Source of the DNA: Epichloe hybrida
Lineage: Eukaryota; Ascomycota; Sordariomycetes; Hypocreales; Clavicipitaceae
Reading direction: 5' to 3'
Assembly: GCA_019022495.1 (NCBI GenBank)
Contig: JAFEKR010000011.1
Coordinates: forward strand, 1,240,001 to 1,304,000
DNA length: 64,000 nt
Below the pieces are notes generated by a model. It ran no database searches, had not been told where the DNA came from, and saw only the letters and a list, made by a program, of their open reading frames with translations. Position numbers and translations under genes: made by a program. Within the stretch, counting starts at the first letter, position 1. The number at the start of each line of letters is the position of its first letter. Positions 10,701-20,956 of this stretch are shown here, one piece after another.

Positions 10701-12702
10701 GCGTTTCTGGTTGCTCGACTGTATTTTGAGCCCCTTTTTGCGCGCGTTCATAAGCCAAGTAAGCGTCGAGAAACCCAACAGAACGTGCAAACCGAGGTAC
10801 AGCCGCGCGAAGTAGAGGACTCAGGGCCGTGTCGACTGAATCTGCCGCCTTGCTCATGCGCAAGTAAGCCTGGAACCCTTGACTGACGATGAAATTGACT
10901 TCATCAGTTGCCAGGGATGACGAAGGTCGAAGAGCAAGTTTCAGTTTCCTTGACAGTAGTTCGGCAATTCGGGCGTTCGTAGACGGATGAACAGACGTAA
11001 GCTCAAGTAGCTGGAGCAAGCCGGCGTATTTTGGTAAATATCGATCACGCCACTCTTGAGGATCTTTGTTGTAAGGTCCGCGTTCAGGAAATGGTGAGAT
11101 TTCCAGCCGTTCAAATTTTGACACGATCTGGTCTTGCCAGGCTTGTGGTAATCGACAGCAATCTTTTTCACCCAGTGCTGGGAAGGCCTCGTTCTCGATC
11201 ATCCGAGGGAGCAAAAGGCAGAGGACATCCTCGTTCTGGCTTTGTGACCAGTGCGCTGCAACGAACCTTGAAACATGTCAGTTTCCGAATGTGGAACGGC
11301 CTAGTCTGAGTAAAACTCACCGTTGAAATTCGGATCGGAAAAGACTACCGAATCGGCGGGTGTCGAGATCGCAAAAGTATGCGCAAAAAGGGATAAACCA
11401 TCTCATGAACGGCTCTTTGGTGAGTATCTTGGTCAAAGTCAAGACATGGGGAATCAACGTATCCATGGGCGCATGGTGCCAAACAACAGCAACTTGGACC
11501 ATGACATGATTCCAGAGAATCTCGGCTTGGTCTTGCCGGACCTCCTCCACGCCTTTTCCCGTCACACGCAAGACTTCAACGAACTCTCGGATAAGTCCAT
11601 CCCAGTTGCGAATTCTCGAGCCTCTCCTGACTCCGGCTAACACTCCAATAATTCGGACATATGGCAAAGTCTTCCATTTGGGCTTATCATCTGCCAAAAC
11701 GTCTCTGTTGGATCCGATCTTGGCCAAAGTTTCTTCCAAGAAGTCGCCCATCGTGTCTGCTTTGCCATGATGAATAACGCTCGTCAAAACTCCGCAAATC
11801 ACATTCGTCCATATGGGCTCACGGGAGAGAGCACATTCATTTTCCGGGATAGCTTCAATGAGAGCACAGACAATAGCACCGCCGGTTGAATGAATAGTCA
11901 TGTCGGTTCCTTTGACGGCCTCGGCAAACATTGTCATCAACCCGTCATTATAGAGAGTGAATTGACGATCTTCCGACATGTTGACTAGATCGTTTCTTAC
12001 GTGCTCAACGAGGGTCTTTAGAGCTGTTTCCCGATGGGATGGAGCGGCCGCCTTTTTGACCAGGAAACTCATCGCTTCGGCTGCAAAACGAGCTATGTGC
12101 TGAGGGTGGCGTGCGCGTCCCAGCAACGGTGCCATGAGATCATACGTCGATCGCAAGTCCGGGACGAGAAGTTTCGACAGATATTTGAACATAAAAGCCA
12201 TGGCGCCGAACGTCCATTCAATAACATCAACATCTTGTGGCTTTCCTGCAATTGCCAAGAGCAGGTTCATGCTCTGTAAAAAATGCTTCTCAAATCTGAC
12301 GCCCAAATCGTGCGCAAAAGCAGTGAGAAGACTAAGAAGTGGCTCCAAGGCATCCTTATCTTGCAAAGAAATATACTCTGCAAGGCTGCCCATAATCTTA
12401 TCTTCAAAATGCAAAATCTGCGGCAGACTTTCGGACACTGCGTACACATCTCGTTTGAAGGAAGTGAACGACTTTGATATATTCAATTCGCCCCATTTCT
12501 GAAGCTCGGTCTGAAAGTAGGATGTCGTTGTCGAGAGATCTTCGTTATCGAGGTCATGTCTTCGAACTTTTCGCAATGGCTGTAGTGAATTGAATTTGGA
12601 AATTTTGGTAGAGAACGACTCCCATCTGTGGTTTTTTTGATGGGGCGTAGAGAATTTATTTTTCCGCACTTTTTCGATGCGTCCAGACGATCTAGACGGC
12701 AT
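4726..12702 (-). CDS. utp20: U3 snoRNP / SSU processome component Utp20
   Basis: Very large HEAT-repeat scaffold of the small-subunit processome (DRIM in animals), needed for 18S rRNA maturation in the nucleolus. Exon 1 is 12702-11321, exon 2 is 11266-4726, and the intron 11320-11267 (54 nt) has donor GTGAGT, a CTGAC branch and an unusual AAG acceptor. The more obvious downstream CAG acceptor breaks the frame, whereas AAG gives a smooth join ending in FVAAHWSQSQNEDVLCLLLP. Product about 2640 residues, against about 2490 in yeast. The basic N-terminus (MPSRSSGRIEKVRKNKF) and HRWESFSTKISKFNSL match Utp20 starts. The body is alpha-solenoid throughout. The C-terminus is strongly basic (RRLQRNSKRKIEAITQPEKY, KKFEKNKERRKVRSKEQK), typical of nucleolar proteins. 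The head-to-head neighbour is a splicing-type gene. Confidence 0.95.
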
Positions 12703-13283
12703 TGCGGCGGGATATCTTTGTCAGCCACGACACGACGATAAAAGAATTGAAGTTTGCTTCTCGAGGTGGAAACTTTCCGTAGTTGTCCCCGCCAAGTGCT
12801 TTCGCAGGTCTAACAATTTTTTTTTAGCCGGCTCAGTAACGGCAAAACTGATAAGCCTTTATCGCGTACCACTCCATCTCTATTGGAGCCAATCACATTA
12901 GCTGCGCATACCGTACAGAGAAGTGACCGGTGATGGACCCTCCGTGAATCACCCAATTGGGCTTAGCCTGGGGCGTGTGGGAGTGGACATAGGAAACGTC
13001 GCTAGCTCTGATTGGTTCAATCTATTGACGAGCTGCATCTGATTCGCCAAGGAGTTCCGATGAATAGTAGCCAATCACAGACTTCATAAGAGCTCGAGAA
13101 GCCCCACTAAAGAATTATTTTACCAGGGCTAATTGGGTGATTCACCGATGATCCACACACCCACCGGTTCAATACTCCATCGGCTGGTGGGAGGGAGCTC
13201 CGAATTCACTTTCACCAAAACTCGACATAAAATCACAACCTCACTCAATCAGACTTCGCGGCTTCAGTGAGTGGGTTCTCATA
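12703..13283. promoter_or_regulatory. Divergent promoter utp20 / Drn1-like gene
   Basis: Both starts face away from this 581-nt stretch. CCAAT boxes occur in both orientations (ATTGG about 12882 and 13012; CCAAT about 12889 and 13073), plausible shared elements for two RNA-processing genes. A 25-bp inverted repeat (see next entry) sits between the starts. Confidence 0.45.
12934..13155. mobile_element. Inverted-repeat (MITE-like) insertion in the divergent promoter
   Basis: Left arm 12934-12958 and right arm 13131-13155 are reverse complements over 25 nt with three mismatches, including a perfect 15-bp core GTGAATCACCCAATT. The interior of about 170 nt is non-coding and holds two CCAAT boxes. 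No clear target duplication was found, so an insertion is inferred rather than shown. Confidence 0.4.
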
Positions 13284-14981
13284 ATGGCTGCACCAAAAAT
13301 GTAAGTCAACCTCGTCATTTCTTACTTTATTAGTCTAGTCAGCAAACATCACTTACAGTATTTCTCGTTCAGAATCGTACTAGGCAGTCTCAACGGCCAA
13401 CTCGAACCCGCATTCAAGAAGCTTGCGACGTTGCACGCCAAGAATAACTTCTCTCTTGCGATTCTGACCGGCGATGTTTTCACATGCTCTACCGAAGATG
13501 CTGTGATTTCCGCTATTCTAGACGGTTCTCTGGAAGTTCCTCTCCCGACATACTTCACAATCGGCACGCACTCTTTGCCTTCGCGTATAGCTGCGAAGAT
13601 CGAGAACGATGAAGAAGTGTGCCCCAATTTGCATTTCCTTGGTAAGCGAAGCACCACTAAAACCTCAGATGGCCTTCGAATCGTTGCTTTGGGAGGACTT
13701 CTTGACACCAATGTTGTTGGAGGCCAGTCCAAGGAACAACATCTCCCCTTCCACACGGAGGATGACGCCAAAAGCTTGAAAGGCGCCAATAATGCAGATA
13801 TCTTGCTCACGTCTATGTGGCCATCAAACGTGTGGAACGGGTCCAAGGCTGTCCTCGAACCGTCTCATCACGCAGTAATTCAGAGCACGCAGACCATTGC
13901 TGAATTGTGTGCAACCCTCAAACCTCGTTATCACCTATCCACCTCAGCGGGAGCCTTCTTCTATGAGCGAGAGCCCTTTGTACATCCTTCCGATTCAGAC
14001 CATGAACCGCCCTCAATCACCAGATTTATCTCCATGGCCCCATTTGGGAACGAAGTGAAAGCAAAGGCCTTGTACGCCTTTGCTTTAAACAAGACTGATT
14101 CCAGTGTACCACCAGGAGTCACCAGCTCCCCCTTCAAGACTAAAAAACGTCCCCTAAATCATGATCAAGGCTTCAGCCGCTTTGGACATCATAATAATGA
14201 AAAGCACGGCCGACACGGCAAACGACGTCGCGTGTCACCGCCACCTGGCCCTGATCGCTGCTACTTCTGCCTATCGAATCCGAACATTGCATCACACATG
14301 TGCTGCAGCATCGGCGACGAAGCCTACATAACTACCGCCAAGGGTCCACTGCCCACCTCGACGACATTTGCCGACCAGGGGCTCAATTTCCCAGGACACT
14401 TCATCATCATCCCTCTGCCCCATGCGCCCACCATACCCAGCATGGGGTCTACCACGGACACTACCAGCGACGCTGTGCGCACCTACAACGAAATGACTCG
14501 CTTCCGCGAATCCCTCCAAGCCATGATCTCATGTAAATCCTCTCACAAACTCGGCGCAATCACCTGGGAAATCTCTCGAGATCGCAACGTCCACATCATT
14601 TGGCAACTCATCGCCCTCCCAGCCGCCATGATCCAAAACGGCATCGCAGAAGCGGCCTTCCGCGTCGAGGCCGAGAACCAAAAGTACCCCACGTTCCAGA
14701 CAAGAGAAATTACTCTCGAGAACCAAGCTTCCTTCGGCGACTACTTCCGCGTCTGGCTCTGGGCAGACAACGGCGAGGACAAGATTAAGGGCAAGTCCCT
14801 CGTCATGCCGCTCGCTTCAGACATGCGATTCGACCTACAGTTCGGCCGTAGAGTGATTGCTAAATTGCTCGGCTTAGAAAAGCGCTTCTACTGGCAGGAG
14901 TGCGAACAGACCGTCGGGGAGGAGGAGCGAGACGTCGAAGCCTTTCGGGAGGCATTCAAAGAATGGGACTTTACGTTGTAA
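13284..14981 (+). CDS. drn1: CwfJ-family protein, CWF19L1 / Drn1-like
   Basis: Relative of lariat-debranching cofactor Drn1 (yeast) and CWF19L1 (human), which associate with the late spliceosome and intron-lariat turnover. Exon 1 is only 17 nt (13284-13300, MAAPK plus two bases). Intron 13301-13372 follows, then exon 2 13373-14981; 541 residues. The second AG is the right acceptor because the earlier one (13358) runs into a stop. The N-terminal ~230 residues resemble a metallophosphatase-like fold (IVLGSLNGQ, AILTGDVF, ALGGLLD), as in CWF19L1. A basic linker (GKRRR, ~290) follows. CwfJ_C_1 begins at CYFCLSNP (~302), with a HIT-like HFIIIPLPHAPTI (~348-360). CwfJ_C_2 is the C-terminal FRVWLW...EAFREAFKEWDFTL. 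Starts head-to-head with utp20. Confidence 0.92.
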
Positions 14982-16714
14982 TAAGAGAATAATAATAACC
15001 CCCCCCCCCCCAATTGCGCAAAACTCGCCACGGTACTAGCCACCGGTATTGGAAGGTATCATCTCTCTGGCGGCTAAAGTCCATTCGGAAAAAGCTCCGA
15101 TAGGGAATATTCTAGGCGCGCGGGAAAACACTTTGCATTTTTTAGATTTTGTTTTAGCATGGAGTGGGATTGGACTGGAATGGGCTTGTTTCCGAGAAAG
15201 GGGTCTTCTGGCTCGTGGAGCATCACGGGTCTTGTCTTGGCGTACGGACTGTCACGGACCTGAGACATCGAAAAGGAATGGATTTCAAGAACTTCGTCCC
15301 AGGTATGCGGAACTTGGCCAGCTGTGCCGCAACAATCCGATCCGAGAACTAAATAATAAGAGCAAGACTATTCTAAAAGACGTGGAAAAGTGATCATCGT
15401 TGACGTGATAAGCCTCTCTAGTTTGAAAAGATAAACCAGCAGGCCCCATTCGGATTACACAGTTTTGAAAGAGAAAAAAAAAAAAGGTACGTTTGACTTG
15501 CGATCGCAGGCAGCTCTGGATCGCACAAAATACAGCATTTGGACACGAATGAAGCCGCTACGGTGCACTGATTCATCACGGAGAGCAAGGGAAGGCAGGT
15601 AGTTTGGTATGTCCCTCAATCTGATACGAGCTAAGCCAGGCAGAAGTAATATAACCACGTCCTGGACGATATAGTGTACAACCAGCGACCTCTGCAGGTA
15701 CTTGTTCTTGACACTGGTAGCCTTGATTCGTCTAGCTAGTCCTACAATGACACCAAAAAGCATGAGGCCTCACACCGCGCTCCATGGCCCATTACAACAG
15801 TAGAGGGGGAGAATAATCTTCCCTGGTTTGAAGTATGAACAATAAAGGAAAAAATAAAACGCATTCCGTCGTCCGAGAGATATGATCGCACAAAATGCGC
15901 GATGACAAAAGAAAAAAGGGTATTCTGGTTATGTACGCCATGGTGCAAAAAAAGTTTGATTTCGTAGGCGTTATGAATTTCATCAGTTTTTTGCGTGCGA
16001 GGGTTCAGCGATGATGTTCCCAGGCAGCCAGCGTCGTGGGAACGCGGTGAGATTTTATACTATCAAAAAAGGGTCCAGAGTTCCGGGGAAAGAGAAAACA
16101 ACCAGCAAGTCGGGAGTTCAGTTGGTGTGCATTGTGTTTTTGATTTTTGACGCGATCGGGTGGGATGGCGCCGGGGAATATGAGATGGCGCGACGAGTGT
16201 TCAACGTCGCGGTTGTCAGCTTTCGTAGATGGCGATGAAAGCCGAAATGAAACTGCAAGCGCCAGTACCAGGATGCGAGGAAGACAACAAATGCTGGATA
16301 GAGCTGAATGATTGCCAAATGCGGGATGTAATCTCGGAGGAAAGCATGCTCGAGTGAAGATGCAAAGTCTAATGCAAGATGTGTCGTGGGATGCTAGAGT
16401 ATACGAGGCAGACACAGCGTCGTTCAATCGGTCTCGTTTCGTCCACCAAGGAGATTCTTTCATTTCCTGAACAAAGAGCCGCGAGCGCGCAGGTTGGCAT
16501 GTCCTTGAATCCGAATCCGAATTTTGATGGATAGCTGTAGGTATTATGTTTGTCTCATAGTGAGGAGCAAGGTAATATGTTCAATCGCCAATGTGAAGCT
16601 CCGACACAATAGCAGGCTGGGGCCGATAGTATTATCCCAGATGGCATGGAAATTTGCACAGGAGTGGTCGGAACCAGTTCTGCTCAGCAGGCAGTGTTAG
16701 CGACAGTCACAGCA
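14982..16714. other. Intergenic 1.7 kb between convergent genes
   Basis: The Drn1-like gene and cdc25 converge here. A C13 run lies at 14999-15011, just after the Drn1 stop. No protein-like frame or RNA gene was recognised; much of it is probably 3' UTR of cdc25. Confidence 0.5.
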
Positions 16715-18604
16715 TCAGTAAGATGCCATTCGACGAGTATGAAATCTGTCGCCGGGGATCGGCGACTGTGCGAGCATAGAGAGTGATGGCGAATTCCGAG
16801 AACCCGGCCGGCCCGGCGCAGTAGGAGAGTCTTGAATGCAAGGTTCGCGCTGCCCAAAGGCAAAGGTCTGCGAGCGTCCCAGGCCTTTCCTAGCTTTCAG
16901 TCGGCCCATTTCCCTTTCACAGGTGCGCTGATGTTTCTCATCAGACATTTCGACGTACTCTGGAGGATAACACCTGCCTCGATGCTCGGCAAAGAAACCA
17001 CTGTAACCACCATCAAGAATGTATACCTCAGGGTACGTCAAATTGGGGTAGGCTTCGGCGTTGACTGTTCGATCGTAAGATCGCACATGTCGGGCCATCA
17101 AGGGCGCGCGGTGGGCTGAGTACTCGCAATGGAAGATCAAAAGAGTGCGACCAGCGATTGGCGTCTCAAAGAGTTGAGTAGCAAGAAGCTCTTTGTCATT
17201 GTGGTTCACTGCTCCTTCAATGTGACCGCCATCGTACTCATACTCGAATCGACAATCAATGACCATTTTGTGGTCAAAGCGCTCAGAAAATTTGCCATCC
17301 AGAATATCCAGTAGTGTTTCCTTGGCGATTCGAGGAATTGAATCAGTGGGATCATCAAGCAGGAAGTGAGGGAGCGAGGGTTCATGAACTTCTTCAATGT
17401 CCATGACTGCCTTCAATGCTGATGAAGGCGCGTCTTCCGCGTCACCTTTGGGTTTCATGATATCCGCGGGGTGTTCGAACATACTCAATGAACGACGAAC
17501 TTGTTTGCGATTCCTCAAAAATGGGTTGTTGGACTGTCGTCGGACATGACCGTTCATGGGCGAACCGAAACGAGCGCCTACTGCGCCATTGCCAAGACCT
17601 GTAAAGAGAGGCCGGCGCGGCGGCAGGGCCATGGGAGCACACGGAATGTTAGATGACAGAGGTCGCCGTTCCTGAGGTGGCGAAGCAGACTCAAAGCATT
17701 CTCCAAGTGAAAGATTGGAGCTTGTCTGGGCCATGCAAGAATCTGCGCCGAAGCGGAAGGGTGGCAGTGCATTGCGAGAGTCACTTTGCGCTTTTGCGGG
17801 CAGAGAGCCGGAACTCAGCACCTTCATACGACTCAGCGATGGTCTACGGGGGGCAGCTATCCTACGGCTGTAGGAGCCCAGGTTAGCATAGATAGTGAGG
17901 AGGGAAATCAGTGCAAGCGCAACTCACTCGGTCAAGAAGAAAGACTTTGTAGACTCATACGAGGTTTGACGAGTGATTGGAGCTGGTGAGTCCAGAACCA
18001 TGTCTTGATCATCAGAGGGTGTTGAGCCAGGAGTAGGAGACTCAATCTCGACCTGAGCAGAGAAAGGAGTCTTGTGTGGTAAGGGGGAGAGTTCCATGTG
18101 CTCGACGGCCGGGGCCGGTGAAGATGAAGGCAGTGGGGGTGTCGTTACAAAATCTAATGCCACGATACGATTAGCCGAGTGTACTGCAATGATGACAAAA
18201 CTGAAGCGGCACTCACGACGACTGTCCATGCCACCCATCATATTGGCGGTGAATAGTGCCCGGCGAGGTGTAGGGAAATGAGGACTGAAACGACAAGTCA
18301 GTAAGCTTGAGGACAAGGCATGTCGGGTAGAGTAGAGAGGCCCATACCTGGCTTCATTATCCAAGCGGAAGTTCTGGGACAAGTCGGCAGCCAGACTGGC
18401 AGCAGGAGAAGAACCGCGAACATCCTTGATGGAGAAATAATCGGCCGTGTTCTTGTGGATTTGCTCTCGCAAGCTCACCGAAGTCATGCTACTCGATGAA
18501 CTAGAGTAATGAGAGTGTGGACGAGGCCGGAACAGATCTCGGTTACCCCATGCTGCTGCAGGCAGCGGGCGGTGCAACGCTGCCAACGGAGATGATGCTT
18601 CCAT
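16715..18604 (-). CDS. cdc25: M-phase inducer phosphatase Cdc25 (NimT/Mih1 type)
   Basis: Dual-specificity phosphatase that removes inhibitory phosphates from Cdk1 at G2/M. Four exons: 18604-18348, 18284-18217, 18153-17928, 17867-16715; introns of 63, 63 and 60 nt, the third with a CTAAC branch. Product 567 residues. The N-terminal ~350 residues are Ser/Pro-rich and probably disordered and regulatory, as in fungal NimT. The rhodanese/Cdc25 catalytic domain spans about 360-480: MVIDCRFEYEYDGGHIEGAVN, and the active loop HCEYSAHRAP with Cys~431 and Arg~437 (C-x5-R intact). DGGYSGFF and CYPPEYVEM are standard Cdc25 blocks. The C-terminal tail has several SP/TP sites that could be Cdk1 targets (inference). 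Transcribed out of a long, gene-free upstream region. Confidence 0.95.
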
Positions 18605-19288
18605 GACGAAGTGTGTGAGGCTTTCCAGAGACTCGTTCAGAACGAGTCTATGGCTGAGAGCAAGATGTTATGCAGTTCAAATGGCATTGATGGCAGAAAG
18701 GCAAGCTCTCCTCCTCCTATGCCACAACAAGTGAATGTTGCAGCAGGATGTACGAGTTATTCTGAAGGAGGCTATGTATGACGTTTGCCCTCTGCGGGTT
18801 ACAGCTGCACGAGGAAACAAAGAATTTGTTCCAATGCGGGAAACAAATCTTTGGCTCTTGACAAGGCTTCCCGACTGAATTATGGCCAATGTAGAACCCG
18901 AGTGTTGAGAGCTACAGTTGGTGGGTTTGACAACCGGTCGTGGCTCGTTATAGTCGTATCGGTGGCATTCGTGTCGGAGAGAGAGAACGTCGGGTTGATA
19001 AGTCGTCTGTCTCACGGGCGAATTGGAGAATCCGTCTGTTTCCCCCGGTCGGCCGTGAAGCTAAGGAAGCTTGTGGAGGGGATTGAAAATGGCCGACTGT
19101 TTTGTGGGAATTCGACAAGACGCCGCTCGTTGCTTCGTTGCTGGGTGAATAAGCTGCCAGCCTTTGACTTCTCTGCCGGCGGCGATGACTGGGGTTCACT
19201 GCAGCTCGGAGCTCGGAGCGTCTGTCTTGTGCAGGATGCAGGATAGGCAAGTTGTCGTTAAACCACCATTGACTTTCTAAAAGTTAGA

Positions 19289-19319
19289 AGAGGCAGAGGC
19301 AGAGGCAGAGGCAGAGGCA
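19289..19319. repeat. (AGAGGC)5 hexanucleotide repeat
   Basis: Five near-perfect head-to-tail copies of AGAGGC in the cdc25 upstream region. Confidence 0.9.
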
Positions 19320-19556
19320 ACGCAAGAGACTTTATCCTGTCTCGCACATACGTGAAAAGCGGCGCTCAGTCAAGAGCGACGACTTCCCTTGTTAAAATTT
19401 TGGTTGTCCGTCTCGTTGCCGGGCGAGGCAATTGGATGGGACAAGAAGCAAAGAAGTGGATGAGGGAGCAACGCCTTTTGAATGGACCGTGCCACAGACC
19501 CGGCCCAGACGCTGGGATGGAGCTGGGACGCTGGGACGTTGTTAGGGGTGACTGAC

Positions 19557-19600
19557 TGGGGAACAAGGGAACAAGGGAACAAGGGAACGAGGAAACGAGG
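19557..19600. repeat. Octamer repeat GAACAAGG
   Basis: Three perfect copies of GAACAAGG followed by two diverged ones (GAACGAGG, AAACGAGG). Confidence 0.8.
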
Positions 19601-19926
19601 GAGGGAGAAGCCTTGGTTGGGCAAGGCGAGGAGGACGCGACGAGGGGAGGGGAGGGGTGGGCGGCAAAGAATATGTACATGCGGATTGCATAGCACAGAA
19701 GCGGTGCAAGACAGAACAATACCAAGCTGACAGCCAAGCTGGCGATGATACAACAAATACAGTTTGCATTAACAGGCGTGGTGCATGGCGAGCGTCGAGC
19801 GGCGAGCGGCGAGGCGAGCCATCGACAGCGAACAGCAAGGCATCGATCGCACTGGATTGGACTCGCCGTATGTGGGCAGGCATGGCGGGTTGCCGGGCTG
19901 AATGTTTCTCTCTACGTATTAGTACA

Positions 19927-19965
19927 GTGCTTTTAGGTGCTTTTCGGTGCTTTTAGGTGCTTTTA
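19927..19965. repeat. 10-bp tandem repeat TGCTTTTAGG
   Basis: Four copies of a 10-bp unit; copy 2 reads TGCTTTTCGG. Confidence 0.9.
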
Positions 19966-20160
19966 GCGCTGGAAGGCTCAGCTGCCCCAGTCCGAATGGC
20001 CGCCTGGCCGCCTCCCCTCGTCTCCTCTTCTCGTCTCCTCTCGTCTCTCGTCCTCTCGTCACACGCCCTGGGGCAACAAACAGGCTGAGGCGATGGGGTC
20101 GCACATCAAATCACACATGCCAACTTCTGGCCTGTCTGTCCGTTTCTAGAAAGCATGCAT

Positions 20161-20178
20161 GTCCGTCCGTCCGTCCGT
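20161..20178. repeat. (GTCC)n tetranucleotide repeat
   Basis: GTCCGTCCGTCCGTCCGT, followed by GTACGTAC-rich palindromic sequence to about 20200. Confidence 0.85.
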
Positions 20179-20911
20179 ATGTACGTACTCGTACGTACAT
20201 ATTAATATGCTGCTGAAAGAGTTCACTTCACCTCACCGCACCCAACGGCACCACGCGAAGCAGCCCAAGTTCCGCCATTCGCAATAACCAGATGATACCT
20301 GGCTCCATCAGAATGTGCATGTACCACTGTTGGGGAGCTTTTGATTGATGCTGCTGCGATGCCGTTCCCTTTTCTGCCCTGCACCTCGCACCCGAAAAGG
20401 TCAATCCGACCAGGTTGAAGTCTTTGTTGCTCAGGTGAGTATGTACTCCGTATTTGAGTACATGTACATGTATGTACGTGCGCATTAGTGGGGGAGGCAA
20501 AGGAAACGAAACACTAATAATAAAGTAGTCCCTCATCTCGCCATGCCTCCCTCTGATCCATGCCATCTCCACCGCCGGCGCTTAACAGATACCCCAGGGG
20601 CCAGGCCACAAGAGCAGTCAGTGTGTACGGCACATTGCGACGGACAACAAGATTTACATCATCGCCGAGGTCTATTGTCTTCTGGCACGAGGCTTCTGTC
20701 GACGTGTTTGAATGCGTGACTCTGAGTCAAGGCGAACACGCCGCATGAAGACATTTTTTATTACGCAGGATTCCAGCCGCGGTCCTCCCGTCCCGACAAG
20801 CGCGTACAAGAAGAGCACGCCAGGGATCGCGGCCGTCCGATCGCATGCCAAATGACGACGTCGCTCTCAGATACGGACCCGTACTCATATGAGCCTCTGA
20901 AAAGGACCAGT

Positions 20912-20956
20912 CAGTTTTTTTTTAGTTTTTTTTTAGTTTTTTTTTAGTTTTTTTTC
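20912..20956. repeat. T-tract repeat, unit AGTTTTTTTTT
   Basis: Four phased copies of an AG followed by 8-9 T, period about 10-11 nt. Phased T tracts of this kind bend DNA and disfavour nucleosomes. Confidence 0.85.

Noticed and set aside
11251..11260. CAG acceptor for the utp20 intron
   Set aside because: It would put the 2.2-kilocodon second exon out of frame; the AAG 12 nt upstream of it restores it.
18785..19246. 153-codon plus-strand frame upstream of cdc25
   Set aside because: Random-looking composition, overlapping minus frames and no family resemblance; probably leader or promoter.
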